From positions 30,527 through 94,526 of the forward strand of contig CAILRB010000014.1 of NCBI GenBank assembly GCA_903836465.1: a stretch of DNA of 64,000 bases, read 5' to 3'. Both the position numbers and the translations under genes were made by a program. This DNA is from an uncultured Chlorobiaceae bacterium (GTDB taxonomy: Bacteria; Bacteroidota; Chlorobiia; Chlorobiales; Chlorobiaceae). This document shows, in pieces, positions 17,235-26,565 of this stretch (positions within the stretch are counted from its first letter, which is position 1; each line of letters starts with the position of its first letter). Under the pieces are notes generated by a model that saw only the letters and a list, made by a program, of their open reading frames with translations, was not told the DNA's origin and did no database searches.

Positions 17235-18365
17235 TCATCGATTATTCCAATCTAAAGAACGCTTAAAACTATTATAACTCTTGTACATGATCGACGGTTC
17301 TCCATCACGCCAGATTCGGCTACAGGTGAAAAAACGCATAAATCTGGATTGCAGACGGACCGGATTGAGAAATTCAGATATACCTCTGACTCCATCAAGA
17401 TTCCTGCCATCTATCTGCAAGGAGATATCAGATTCAAACCTGAGATAAAACGGGCCTGAATCAAGCACTTTATGGTGGTGAATTTTAAGATGAGTGTTCT
17501 CATGGTACAAAGAAAGATCCCTGCTGTGAACGGGAGCAAAAAAACCGAATCTGAAATTGCTCTCATGAAAACGCACCGTCTCATGCACTACTACTGTATT
17601 ACTCGTATTGTCCTGAAGAAGCAACAGTGCAAGTGGCTGATAATCGTTATTTTTAAAAAAAACCACGTAATAAATCAGGTCGAAATGCTCAGAAAAAGCT
17701 CGCCCCCAATACCATCTGGAAATGTACTCCTGCATGGGAACAGCGCCGAGGTTATGATCATGATAGCCAATGGCCTTGACAGGAATCGTGCGAACTGCAC
17801 CATCCGGTTGTTCAACAATTTCAATCGTCCCCTCCACTTCAGCCTTGGGTACCCGTAAAAGCCACTGGTGATGAGGGACCCTGCCGTCGTTGTTTGTATC
17901 TTTTTTTTCATAGACAATCCTCTGACCGGCCCTGAACAAGAGGGTCGCCTTAATATCCTTACGACGGGCCGGAAAAGAAAAATCAATATCAAGAGAGTAT
18001 TCGTCCTTCAGGATATTATAAGTAAACCTGTTTTTTTCGAACCGAACACCTATAGCAGAGAGACTGCTTTCAAAAAGCTCCTGACAACCTTCCTTCATGA
18101 AATTAACGATCTCATGCCCATTTTCATACAACTGGAAACTGAAGCCAGAGTAATTGGACGGAAGAGGAGTTGTTGTTGTAAGCCGTTTTTTCCATTTCTC
18201 ATAATGATTTGTGTAATAAGGAGAAAAAGGAAAACCGCAAAACCATATAAGCACAAACGAAAAACCGCTCAATGAGTCTTCCGCATCAAAATACCACCAC
18301 TCATAAGCACCGGGCTCACGCAAATCGTGCCAGACTTCCTGATCGAGCTGCGTAGAAATATTCAT
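17235..18365 (-). CDS. CrtC-like carotenoid 1,2-hydratase
   Basis: This 376-residue protein opens with GAYEWWYFDA (19-28) and FCGFPFSPYY. It later has YHDHNLGAVP followed by SRWYWGRAF. This combination is what I recall of hydroxyneurosporene synthase/CrtC (AttH-like lipocalin fold). In green sulfur bacteria the enzyme hydrates chlorobactene at C-1',2'. No signal peptide is evident. It stands alone between petC and tRNA-Phe on the minus strand, with about 160 bases before petC. The family is likely. The precise substrate is inferred from the organism's pigments. Confidence 0.65.
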   Translation of the reverse strand: MNISTQLDQEVWHDLREPGAYEWWYFDAEDSLSGFSFVLIWFCGFPFSPYYTNHYEKWKKRLTTTTPLPSNYSGFSFQLYENGHEIVNFMKEGCQELFESSLSAIGVRFEKNRFTYNILKDEYSLDIDFSFPARRKDIKATLLFRAGQRIVYEKKDTNNDGRVPHHQWLLRVPKAEVEGTIEIVEQPDGAVRTIPVKAIGYHDHNLGAVPMQEYISRWYWGRAFSEHFDLIYYVVFFKNNDYQPLALLLLQDNTSNTVVVHETVRFHESNFRFGFFAPVHSRDLSLYHENTHLKIHHHKVLDSGPFYLRFESDISLQIDGRNLDGVRGISEFLNPVRLQSRFMRFFTCSRIWRDGEPSIMYKSYNSFKRSLDWNNR

Positions 18366-18513
18366 GCGGGAAAGCTGTGATATTCAAACACGGAAGCATG
18401 AAGTGACACCGGGCGTGACATATAAGAGCTGGGTAAGGTGAACTGAAGGAAAAAAGGGGTGGACATGAATGTTGTAACCTTGCCAACATAAGGGAAAATG
18501 CCGTCAAAAGGTG

Positions 18514-18586
18514 TGGACAGAGAGGGAATCGAACCCACGACACAAGGATTTTCAGTCCTTTGCTCTACCAACTGAGCTATCTGTCC
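18514..18586 (-). tRNA. tRNA-Phe (GAA)
   Basis: The minus strand folds as a full cloverleaf: acceptor GGACAGA/TCTGTCC, D-arm GCTC..GAGC, anticodon stem-loop with loop CTGAAAA (anticodon GAA), and T-arm with GGTTCGATTCC. Discriminator base is A. The 3' CCA is not encoded. Confidence 0.97.
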
Positions 18587-18647
18587 TTTAAACATGATGC
18601 AAAATATAGGAAAAAATCTTTTTGCATCAAAAGAAAAAGCTAACAAT

Positions 18648-18673
18648 ACAGAACCCGTTTTTGCGGGCTCTGT
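18648..18673 (-). terminator. Intrinsic terminator of gltX
   Basis: On the minus strand ACAGAGCCCG pairs with CGGGTTCTGT (one G-U) around a six-base loop. It lies 15 bases after the gltX stop, with T-rich sequence downstream. Confidence 0.65.
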
Positions 18674-18688
18674 AGTAATCCTGCAAAA

Positions 18689-20197
18689 CTAAACAGGAAC
18701 GCTGATTTTTTCGATACCTGTCAGGATGCGTCTGATCACCGTCTCCTTACCGAGTACCTCAAGCATGTGATAAAGGCTCGGACCAAAACTCACGCCTGAA
18801 GCAAGTATTCTCAGAGGATGAATGAGCACTGCGGCTTTAATCCCCTTTGGGACAACAAATTCCTTAAGGTGTGCTTCAATGTTGTCTGCACTGAACTCCT
18901 CAAGAGTGTACAGGATGTCGGTAAACTCACGAAGAAGAGCATTGGTCTCAGCCACCCAACGCTTCCTGACGGCCTCATCATCATAAGTTTCAGGCTCAAA
19001 ATAGAAGTACGAGGAGAAAGTTACAAATTCATGTTCAAACCCGACACGCTCACGCATGAGTTCTATAACTTTTTCAAGATAGGTATCGCTGGTAATAATC
19101 TCCTCGGGCATCAGTGACTTTTTTTCTTCAAGTTCAGCCAGAAGAAGTGGTTTTATGACCTCGACAAGCTGCGCTGTCGGCCTGTTTTTGATGTACTGTT
19201 TTTCAAGCCAGTTGAGCTTGTCGACATTAAACACCGCACCGGCCTTGCCTACCCGTTCAAGCGAAAATTTGTCGATAAGCTGCTGCATACTGTAGACCTC
19301 CTGCTCGCTGCCCTCGCCTTCATTCCAGCCAAGCATGGCTACAAAATTGATGATCGAATCACTGCTGTACCCCTTGCGGATATAATCTTCCACCGCAACA
19401 TCACCCTGCCTTTTACTGAGTTTTGAACGATCAGCATTAAGCAATAGCGGCAGGTGAGCAACCTTTGGAGGCTCCCAGCCAAAAAACTCATAGAGCAGAA
19501 GATGCTTGGGCATAGAGGAAAGCCACTCCTCACCTCTGATGATGTGGGTAAATTCCATCAAGTGATCGTCGATGACGCTGGCGAAATGATAGGTCGGAAA
19601 ACCATCAGATTTCATCAGGATCTGGTCATCAATTGTCGAAGAATCAAATTCAACCGGGCCTCTGATAATATCTTCAAACCAGACCGAAACATAATCGGGC
19701 ACTTTCATGCGGATAACATAGGGACCGCCCTCATCCAGTTTTTTTCTAATCGCACTCGGCGGCATGCAGCCACCCATCTCTTCAGGCAACCACTTTCTGT
19801 TATATTTCGGCTGGAGACCCTGCTTTATCTGAAGCTGACGATTTTCTTCAAGCTCCTCATGCGTAGCAAAACAGTAGTAGGCATGATTATCTTCAAGCAG
19901 TTGACGGCAATACCTGTCGTAGATATCAAGCCTTTCGGACTGAATATAGGGCCCGAAATTTCCGCCATGTTCAGGACTTTCATCAGCAACAATCCCAGCC
20001 CATTCAAGGGTCTTGATAAGATCTCTCTGTGCTCCCTCTACCTTTCGGCTTTGATCGGTGTCTTCAATTCTGATAATGAAGTCTCCATTCATTTTTTTTG
20101 CAAACAGGTAGTTATACAATGCGGTTCTTAATCCGCCTACATGTAAATATCCTGTTGGAGAAGGTGCAAACCTGGTTCTAACCCTTTGACCAACCAT
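18689..20197 (-). CDS. gltX: Glutamyl-tRNA synthetase
   Basis: With the start at 20197 ([10 protein letters not shown]) the protein has 502 residues, normal for bacterial GltX. The class I HIGH-type motif is in [11 protein letters not shown] (12-22) and the KMSKS-type motif is KLSKRQG (about 258). It charges tRNA-Glu; in green sulfur bacteria Glu-tRNA also feeds tetrapyrrole synthesis by the C5 route. An upstream in-frame ATG at 20233 would add 12 residues without family support. A terminator follows, then tRNA-Phe. Confidence 0.95.
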   Translation of the reverse strand: MVGQRVRTRFAPSPTGYLHVGGLRTALYNYLFAKKMNGDFIIRIEDTDQSRKVEGAQRDLIKTLEWAGIVADESPEHGGNFGPYIQSERLDIYDRYCRQLLEDNHAYYCFATHEELEENRQLQIKQGLQPKYNRKWLPEEMGGCMPPSAIRKKLDEGGPYVIRMKVPDYVSVWFEDIIRGPVEFDSSTIDDQILMKSDGFPTYHFASVIDDHLMEFTHIIRGEEWLSSMPKHLLLYEFFGWEPPKVAHLPLLLNADRSKLSKRQGDVAVEDYIRKGYSSDSIINFVAMLGWNEGEGSEQEVYSMQQLIDKFSLERVGKAGAVFNVDKLNWLEKQYIKNRPTAQLVEVIKPLLLAELEEKKSLMPEEIITSDTYLEKVIELMRERVGFEHEFVTFSSYFYFEPETYDDEAVRKRWVAETNALLREFTDILYTLEEFSADNIEAHLKEFVVPKGIKAAVLIHPLRILASGVSFGPSLYHMLEVLGKETVIRRILTGIEKISVPV

Positions 20198-20444
20198 AAT
20201 GAGCGTCGTACTTGTTAATTGTTGAGAGTGCAAGTATTACAAGAGCAGTGAATTTAACAAAAACTCAGTGCTTTTAGTCACAAGATAACAGATTAACCTG
20301 AAAGTCTTGAATCCAATGGCAACAGATGCTAATTTTCGGTATGATCGCAATATTTAAATAAACTTTTTATTTTCACTTGTCATTTTACTTTTAATTACTG
20401 TAATTTAAGTAAGTTACATTTTACATTATTATTCTGCCTATTTT

Positions 20445-22430
20445 ATGTCTGAAAATCCAGTAAAGAAGCCTGAAAAAGACGCTTCCCGCAATAAATTCAA
20501 ACCGGTAAACGACGATGAACGCGGCTCAGGATGGTTTCAGGGAAAAGGCGAAAACCCGCAGGGAAAGTTTCCACGTTTTCTCCTTTTTATGATGTTCGGG
20601 CTTTTGATGCTTTTTATGTTTCAACGATTTTTTGCAAGCCCGAACAACCCTGAAATCACTTATAACGAATACAAATCTCTTCTTTCCAGATCGCTTGTCA
20701 CCGAAGTGACAGTGAAGACGTTTGAGGATAAATCAGCAATCCTGAACGGAAAACTCAACGCACCTGCGCAGTTGATGCTTGTCAACAGCACAAGCCTGCA
20801 GACTGATCGCTTTGCTGTTCGAATTCCATCATTCTCCCTTGAACAGGCCGACCTCCTCGCCGACAAGGGAATCCGGCTCAAGGTTGAAGAAGGCTCCAGT
20901 GGTCTGAACACTTTTATTGTGCTTTTCGCCCCATGGCTCATCTTTGGCCTTATCTATTTTTTTCTGATCAGAAAGATGAACGGGCAAAACGGAGCACAGG
21001 CCAAAAATATTTTCAGCTTCAGCAAAAGCCGTGCAAAGCTTGTCAGCGAATTTGATGTTAAAGTCACGTTTAATGATGTCGCTGGCGTTGATGAGGCAAT
21101 TGAAGAGCTGCAGGAAACCGTAGAATTTCTGACGAATCCTGAAAAGTTCCAGAAAATCGGTGGCAAAATACCAAAAGGCGTTTTGCTGCTGGGTCCTCCC
21201 GGCACCGGCAAAACCCTTCTTGCCAAAGCAATTGCAGGAGAAGCGAAAGTTCCTTTTTTCTCCATATCCGGCGCTGATTTTGTTGAAATGTTTGTTGGGG
21301 TTGGTGCGGCAAGGGTGAGGGATCTGTTTGAACAGGCAAAGAAAAATGCTCCATGTATTGTTTTTATTGATGAAATAGATGCGGTCGGGCGCAGCCGGGG
21401 AGCTGGCCTTGGTGGAGGACACGATGAAAGAGAGCAGACCCTGAACCAGCTTCTTGTCGAAATGGATGGATTTACGACAAATGAGAATGTCATCCTTATT
21501 GCTGCAACAAACCGGCCTGATGTTCTTGATACCGCACTGCTACGGCCAGGCAGGTTTGACCGCCAGATTACCATCGACAAGCCTGATATCCGGGGACGTG
21601 AAGCTATTTTATTAATTCATACCCGTAATACGCCTCTTGATATAAGTGTCGATATCAACGTCCTTGCAAAAAGCTCACCAGGATTTTCCGGTGCTGATCT
21701 TGCGAACCTTGTCAATGAGGCCGCACTTCTTGCCGCTCGACATGAGCAGGAACTTATTACTGCCGAGAATTTTGAGCAGGCTCGCGACAAGATTCTGATG
21801 GGCCCTGAAAGAAAAAGCATGTTTATTTCTGACGAGCAGAAAAGGCTCACGGCCTATCACGAAACTGGTCATGTGCTTGTTTCAATGTATACGAAGGGTT
21901 CTGATCCTATACATAAGGTCACCATCATTCCAAGGGGAAGGAGTCTCGGGCTTACTGCTTACCTGCCGCTTGAGGATCGCTACACACAGAATAAAGAGTA
22001 CCTGCTTGCCATGATTACCTATGCGCTTGGCGGAAGAGTTGCCGAAGAACTTATTTTTAATGAAACCAGTACTGGTGCCGCAAACGATATTGAAAAGGCC
22101 ACCGATATTGCCCGCAGAATGGTGCGACAGTGGGGAATGAGCGAAAAAATCGGACCGATCAATTACGGTGACAGCCATAAGGAGGTCTTTCTTGGAAAGG
22201 ATTACTCACATATTCGCCAGTACTCTGAGGAGACTGCTCTCCAGATCGATATAGAGGTGCGAAATATTATCATGGGGTGCATGGATAATGCCAGAATTAT
22301 TCTCAGCGAGAAAAGCGATCTTCTTCACCGGATTGCAAAAATACTTATCGAAAAGGAGTCTCTCAGCGCAATCGAAATAAAAGAGATTACAGGCCCCGAG
22401 CAAGCGGCATTCGACCTTGCAACATCATAA
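20445..22430 (+). CDS. ftsH: ATP-dependent zinc metalloprotease FtsH
   Basis: This 661-residue membrane protease has two transmembrane helices (about 43-62 and 150-170) flanking a periplasmic domain. The AAA+ module follows with Walker A GPPGTGKT (about 250), Walker [13 protein letters not shown] and a second region of homology. The peptidase has zinc site HETGH (about 472) and third ligand region [10 protein letters not shown]. The core is complete and normal in length. HETGH differs from the common HEAGH but keeps all ligands. The 210 bases upstream, shared with divergent gltX, are AT-rich promoter DNA. It degrades misfolded and regulatory membrane proteins. Confidence 0.97.
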   Translation: MSENPVKKPEKDASRNKFKPVNDDERGSGWFQGKGENPQGKFPRFLLFMMFGLLMLFMFQRFFASPNNPEITYNEYKSLLSRSLVTEVTVKTFEDKSAILNGKLNAPAQLMLVNSTSLQTDRFAVRIPSFSLEQADLLADKGIRLKVEEGSSGLNTFIVLFAPWLIFGLIYFFLIRKMNGQNGAQAKNIFSFSKSRAKLVSEFDVKVTFNDVAGVDEAIEELQETVEFLTNPEKFQKIGGKIPKGVLLLGPPGTGKTLLAKAIAGEAKVPFFSISGADFVEMFVGVGAARVRDLFEQAKKNAPCIVFIDEIDAVGRSRGAGLGGGHDEREQTLNQLLVEMDGFTTNENVILIAATNRPDVLDTALLRPGRFDRQITIDKPDIRGREAILLIHTRNTPLDISVDINVLAKSSPGFSGADLANLVNEAALLAARHEQELITAENFEQARDKILMGPERKSMFISDEQKRLTAYHETGHVLVSMYTKGSDPIHKVTIIPRGRSLGLTAYLPLEDRYTQNKEYLLAMITYALGGRVAEELIFNETSTGAANDIEKATDIARRMVRQWGMSEKIGPINYGDSHKEVFLGKDYSHIRQYSEETALQIDIEVRNIIMGCMDNARIILSEKSDLLHRIAKILIEKESLSAIEIKEITGPEQAAFDLATS

Positions 22431-22440
22431 CGCTCCGTTC

Positions 22441-22806
22441 ATGAATTTCATTGGACTACTTGGTATCGGCATAGCTGCAGGACTTCTCTCAGGAATGTTC
22501 GGTGTTGGAGGTGGAGTCATCATCGTCCCGGCGATGGTTCTGCTTTACGGGATGACCCAGCAAAGCGCTGTTGGAACATCACTGATTGCGCTCCTACTTC
22601 CTGTAGGCCTTCTTGGTGTGATCGAGTATTATCGTTCCGGAAAAATTTCCACTGAAAATATCTGGATTGGCCTTATCATTGCTGCAGGGCTTTTTGCCGG
22701 AGCTTATTTCGGCGCAAAAATAGCAACACATCTTTCAAGTGACCTGCTGCGTAAAGCTTTTGCCGTTTTTATGGGAATTGTTGCTCTTCATTTATGGTTT
22801 AAATAA
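22441..22806 (+). CDS. Half-size TauE/SafE-type membrane permease
   Basis: This 121-residue protein has four hydrophobic helices and the TauE/SafE signature GMFGVGGGVIIVPAMVLL near the N-terminus. Typical family members have about 250 residues made of two such repeats, so this one carries a single repeat and would need to dimerise. I chose the ATG at 22441, ten bases after ftsH ends, rather than 22417 inside ftsH. Family members move sulfite, sulfonates or other organic anions. The substrate here is unknown. Confidence 0.75.
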   Translation: MNFIGLLGIGIAAGLLSGMFGVGGGVIIVPAMVLLYGMTQQSAVGTSLIALLLPVGLLGVIEYYRSGKISTENIWIGLIIAAGLFAGAYFGAKIATHLSSDLLRKAFAVFMGIVALHLWFK

Positions 22807-22843
22807 AATTAATACCTGATAATAACCCGAACCAACCATAGCC

Positions 22844-23152
22844 ATGGCAAACACTACCACAAAAGCCGATCTGGTCAATGTTATTGCCCACAAAACCGGC
22901 CTCACAAAAAACGAAACTGAATCTGTAGTTGATGGCCTGTTTGAAGGTATCATTGATTCTTTGAAAACCGGAAAACGAATTGAAATAAGAGGTTTCGGTT
23001 CATTCAATATCCGACATAAAAATTTCCGACAGGCAAGAAACCCGAGGACAGGTGAAAAGGTGACAGTTGAGCCGAAAAATGTGCCAACATTCAAAATTTC
23101 CAAGGAATTCAAACACGCGGTAAGTGAAAGCCTTAAAAACATTGGCGAGTAG
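22844..23152 (+). CDS. HU/IHF-family DNA-binding protein
   Basis: This 102-residue protein shows the full HU fold: an N-terminal helix pair (TKADLVNVIAHKTGLT), the beta saddle IEIRGFGSFNIRHK, the DNA-gripping arm ARNPRTGEKV and a closing helix. It bends and packs chromosomal DNA as a dimer. It stands 37 bases after the TauE-like gene and is followed by a hairpin with a T-run, so it may be the end of that transcript or have its own promoter. Confidence 0.93.
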   Translation: MANTTTKADLVNVIAHKTGLTKNETESVVDGLFEGIIDSLKTGKRIEIRGFGSFNIRHKNFRQARNPRTGEKVTVEPKNVPTFKISKEFKHAVSESLKNIGE

Positions 23153-23159
23153 CTTTTCC

Positions 23160-23197
23160 TGCAAGTTTTCAGCGAAGAAAATTGCAACCCTTTTTTT
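23160..23197 (+). terminator. Probable terminator after the HU gene
   Basis: TGCAAGTTTTC pairs with GAAAATTGCA (one bulged G) around a six-base loop, followed after four bases by seven Ts. It begins eight bases after the HU stop. Confidence 0.55.
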
Positions 23198-23229
23198 AGT
23201 GGTCTTTGGGGAGATATGTTCAAAAACCG

Positions 23230-23923
23230 CTAATAATTGAAAAATAAACCCCATAGCAGAGCAAAAACCGGAACAAGAACTGGCAGTGAGTATTTGTAAA
23301 TGTACTCAAAAAATCCAGGCACCTCAACCTTTGCCTGGAGACCAATATTCTTGACCATAAAGTTCGGAGCATTGCCGATATAGGTCATTGATCCGAAAAA
23401 AACTGATGCAAGAGATATCGCCATAAGATAGATATCGGAAGTCACATCGCCAGGAACCGGAGAGCGTATTCCCTCGGCAAATTGCTTTATATCAGAAACC
23501 TGGTTAATAACCACCCCGAATGGGAGAAAAATTAAACTCATTACCTCTCACCGCCTCCCTGTCAGCGCTTTTCCAGGCAACTGCCGCAAGAACAAACAGC
23601 AAAAGCTCGCGAATGCCGAAGGGAAGGTGAAAAATTTTCTGAAGACTGGGAAATCCGGGAATAACAGCAGTGTCAAGAAACACTGCTCCAATAATAACGG
23701 CAAGGATGATAAAGCTTTTACCTCCAACAATACTCACCCCGACCCCTGTTTACCGTTCCTTGATCACCCCCTTTCCTGCCACGGCATCAATAACCATAAA
23801 CAAAAAAAGAAGAAAAGGCGTAACCAGCCATACTGGAGGAAGGTGATGGGGTGACTGCAACATAAAAACGGCAGACACTGCTGCCGTTTTTACCTTCTCC
23901 AACGCTGGAAATGAATTACTCAT
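23230..23923 (-). pseudogene. Remnant of NhaD/CitMHS-type sodium:proton antiporter
   Basis: Three disconnected minus-strand pieces resemble one membrane transporter. The first piece (ATG at 23923, ending at an in-frame stop after about 56 codons) has LPPVWLVTPFLLFLF. The second (up to about 23737) has ELLLFVLAAVAWKSADREAVR then GNEFNFSPI. The third (about 23541 to 23230) has SLASVFFGSMTYIGNAPNFM and a final helix. The order matches the family's N-terminus, early helices and C-terminus, but most of the central helices are missing at a junction near 23504-23541, and frames differ. A normal member has over 400 residues; only about 200 remain. The gene is therefore dead. The antiporter assignment rests on the TYIGNAPNF signature. 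Confidence 0.65.
23864..23891 (-). terminator. Probable terminator of apt
   Basis: An 11-bp perfect stem AAAAACGGCAG/CTGCCGTTTTT with a six-base loop lies 42 bases after the apt stop and ends in a T-run on the minus strand. It also overlaps the N-terminal piece of the antiporter remnant. Confidence 0.5.
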
Positions 23924-23932
23924 ACCGCACTG

Positions 23933-24466
23933 TCACTCTCCTTCAAAATCTGTAAGGGAGTAAACATTGTATCCTTTTTCAAGAAGTTTTCTTTCCCCTC
24001 CGATATCGGGCAGGTTGACAATGAATGCCATCTCGGAAACAATACCCCCTACCTTTTCAACCAATGCTGCTGCTGCAAGAGCTGTACCTCCAGTGGCAAG
24101 CAGATCATCGACAAGCAGAACCTTTTGACCAGCTTCAAGTGCATCGACATGAATCTCTATCGTGTCGCTCCCGTACTCAAGCTGGTATTCCTGCGATACA
24201 ACTTCCGCCGGCAATTTTCCTGGCTTTCTGACAGGGACAAATCCCTTGCCAAGCGTGTAAGCCAATGCGCCTCCAATAATAAATCCTCGCGCCTCAATAC
24301 CAACAATAACATCAAAATCCATGCCATCCTGAAGGTAGTGCTGCGTCAAACTGTCAATGGCCAGCCTGAACCCTACCGGATCCTTGATGAGGGTGGTAAT
24401 ATCACGAAAAAGGATCCCTTTTTTCGGATAGTCGGGAATCGAACGAATGCGAGATTTAATAGGCAT
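23933..24466 (-). CDS. apt: Adenine phosphoribosyltransferase
   Basis: At 177 residues this is the usual length for Apt. It has the phosphoribosyltransferase PRPP motif VLLVDDLLATGGTALAA (about 117-133), the N-terminal FRDITTLIKDP and the adenine-specific VGIEARGFIIGGALA. It salvages adenine to AMP in the cytoplasm. It lies 51 bases downstream of mtaB on the same strand and may share its transcript. Confidence 0.95.
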   Translation of the reverse strand: MPIKSRIRSIPDYPKKGILFRDITTLIKDPVGFRLAIDSLTQHYLQDGMDFDVIVGIEARGFIIGGALAYTLGKGFVPVRKPGKLPAEVVSQEYQLEYGSDTIEIHVDALEAGQKVLLVDDLLATGGTALAAAALVEKVGGIVSEMAFIVNLPDIGGERKLLEKGYNVYSLTDFEGE

Positions 24467-24517
24467 GGATTGCGATGATTTTAGTTAATAGTACTGAGGA
24501 GAAGAGAATGTGAGCAA

Positions 24518-25879
24518 TCAAGATAGCACTCTCCCTTTTAAATTCAAATCATCGTCCAAAGACTCGATGAAAACATGCAATTCATTTCCCGTCATGGTTT
24601 GTTTCAGTTCGCTGTCGGCTCTCTCAACCAATACCCTGAGATAGTTCCTTGTGTAGCCGCTGCATTGCTGAATACCCTTTCGTAAGGGCCCAGATCCCTC
24701 AAAAAGAACGATGCACTCTTTTCCTGTATAGCGAGACTTAAAATAAGCCTCCTTTTGGCGACCAAGTTCTACCAACCCGCTATAGCGCCGAGCGATCTCT
24801 TGGGGTGCAACAGGCTTCCGCTCATGGTTATCGATCTGCCGGGCAAGAGCTGTTCCGGGCCGAACAGAACAACTGAACACATGAAGATAAGCAAGAGGGA
24901 GCTCTTCAATAAACCGGAACATCTGCAGGAAATCCTCCTCAGTTTCACCCGGATAGCCAACCATCACATCAGCTCCGATGGCGCAATCGGGAATGCGCTC
25001 AACCAACAGTTGCACTCTTTCACGGTAAAGTGATGTATCATAGCAACGTCGCATAGCCCTGAGAATGGTGTCTGAACCGCTTTGAAGAGGAATATGAAAA
25101 TGGGGAACAATTTTTTTCGATTGAGCAACTAAAGAAATCAGTTCGTTATCGACAACATCCAGCTCTGTCGAGCTGATTCGGATGCGGCTGACATTAACCT
25201 CTTCAAGCAGACGCAAAAGATCGCATAGTTCCACGCCCCCAAAACGGTAATCGCCAATATTGACTCCGGTAAGCACTATTTCACGGTATCCGGATGACGC
25301 CAGAAGACGGGCCCGCTCAACAATCTGCTCTGCAGGTAACGATCGCGACTTTCCCCTCACCACAGGAATCACACAATACGCGCACCCGTAATCACAACCA
25401 TCCTGTATTTTTAAAAATGCGCGCGTTCTGTCCACACCCAAAGATGGAGGTAATGAATAGCCTGGATAAATATCTTTAAAAGTGCAAGAAGGTGTAACTT
25501 TGATAAAGAGCGGTGGTATTGTTCCGACAATATTATTGTTATACCAGTTTATGTCAAATTTATCGTTGCTGCCAAGAATTAAATCTATTCCATTTATTTC
25601 GGACAGTATTTGTGGATTTAACTGAGCATAACAGCCAATAACTGCTATCCGGCTGTCTGGATTTTTTCTTATAATTCCTCTTATTTTTTGACGACATTTT
25701 CGTTCTGCCTGTTTCGTTACTGCACAGGTATGAATAATAATAAGATCAGCGCCGTCATCAATCGTTGATAGTTGCCATCCCTGTTTGCATAAATCATCAA
25801 GTATAGTTGAAGTTTCAGCATAATTCAGTTTACATCCAAGGGTTACCGCCGCAACTCGTTTTATTGTATGATCGTTCAT
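24518..25879 (-). CDS. mtaB: tRNA methylthiotransferase MtaB (MiaB-like)
   Basis: This 453-residue radical-SAM enzyme has an N-terminal UPF0004 domain with Cys at about 16, 52 and 82 region (VTLGCKLNYAET, HTCAVT, GCYAQLNP). The radical-SAM CxxxCxxC is in CDYGCAYC (about 150), and a C-terminal TRAM-like end follows. The VTLGCKLN start is typical of the MtaB subgroup, which converts t6A37 to ms2t6A37 in tRNAs reading ANN codons. MiaB itself is the alternative but usually has a different N-terminus. Confidence 0.88.
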   Translation of the reverse strand: MNDHTIKRVAAVTLGCKLNYAETSTILDDLCKQGWQLSTIDDGADLIIIHTCAVTKQAERKCRQKIRGIIRKNPDSRIAVIGCYAQLNPQILSEINGIDLILGSNDKFDINWYNNNIVGTIPPLFIKVTPSCTFKDIYPGYSLPPSLGVDRTRAFLKIQDGCDYGCAYCVIPVVRGKSRSLPAEQIVERARLLASSGYREIVLTGVNIGDYRFGGVELCDLLRLLEEVNVSRIRISSTELDVVDNELISLVAQSKKIVPHFHIPLQSGSDTILRAMRRCYDTSLYRERVQLLVERIPDCAIGADVMVGYPGETEEDFLQMFRFIEELPLAYLHVFSCSVRPGTALARQIDNHERKPVAPQEIARRYSGLVELGRQKEAYFKSRYTGKECIVLFEGSGPLRKGIQQCSGYTRNYLRVLVERADSELKQTMTGNELHVFIESLDDDLNLKGRVLS

Positions 25880-26048
25880 ATCGCTATTTTTCCTGCATTA
25901 CCATACTTTGAAAACACTTTTATATATATATTAGAACAAATAAAGATTATCGAAAGCATCGAACGAATATCATCTTGCAGAGACAAAGATATTATCTTAT
26001 ATTTAAAACGAGTAATTAGTATGACTAAATTATCAAATATAATAAACT

Positions 26049-26504
26049 ATGAGTGCCATAAGAAAAGACATTGGATCGCCTGACAAATATGACCTTTTCA
26101 TTCAGAAGATCGATTATTTCCAATCACTTGTTGAAGAAAAGAAGGACCTGCAGGAAAAAATCAGCCAGATAAGAACTGAGTTCAACGAAAAAATCAAGCC
26201 GTTGGAAGATGAACTTTCAACCATCATAAGAAAGCTGGAAACAAACCTTTCAAAACTTGAGGGATCTGCTCCTGTACAATCCAGCAATCAAAAATTTGGG
26301 CGTGGTGAGCTTGGAGCTTCAATCAAAGATTTACTCCGTTCAAATCCTGAAAAAACTTTCAAGCCAAGAGATATAGCTGAGGCACTGAATACAAAAGGTA
26401 CCGCAGTCAGTCTCTGGTTCAACAAATACGGCCAGGCTGACTCTGAAATCGAACGCATTCCGGCAGGAAAAGAGGGAAAGCGCTTTGTTTACAAAATAAA
26501 GTAA
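26049..26504 (+). CDS. Coiled-coil plus winged-helix-like protein of unknown function
   Basis: This 151-residue protein has a charged N-terminal coiled coil (about residues 15-75, EEKKDLQEKISQIRTEF pattern). A short linker leads to a C-terminal domain, IKDLLRSNPEKTFKPRDIAE then GTAVSLWFNKY, ending GKRFVYKIK. The last part reads as a winged helix (helix-turn-helix, then a wing). I do not recognise the family. It might be a small DNA-binding or antitoxin-like regulator. The 170 bases upstream are strongly AT-rich and probably hold its promoter and that of divergent mtaB. A shared terminator follows. Confidence 0.7.
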   Translation: MSAIRKDIGSPDKYDLFIQKIDYFQSLVEEKKDLQEKISQIRTEFNEKIKPLEDELSTIIRKLETNLSKLEGSAPVQSSNQKFGRGELGASIKDLLRSNPEKTFKPRDIAEALNTKGTAVSLWFNKYGQADSEIERIPAGKEGKRFVYKIK

Positions 26505-26538
26505 TTTCCCGCACCAACATCCAGGAAAAACGGAACTG

Positions 26539-26565
26539 AAAGCGCATCACGGTGCGCTTTTTTTT
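26539..26565. terminator. Bidirectional terminator overlapping the rodA 3' end
   Basis: AAAGCGCA (26539-26546) pairs with TGCGCTTT (26553-26560) around a six-base loop, followed by Ts on the plus strand and As before it. It terminates the coiled-coil gene. On the other strand its right half and loop include the final rodA codons. Confidence 0.75.

Noticed and set aside
19454..20131. 225-codon plus-strand frame
   Set aside because: Antisense to gltX; no motifs and no ribosome site.
20954..21580. 208-codon minus-strand frame
   Set aside because: Antisense to the FtsH AAA+ domain.
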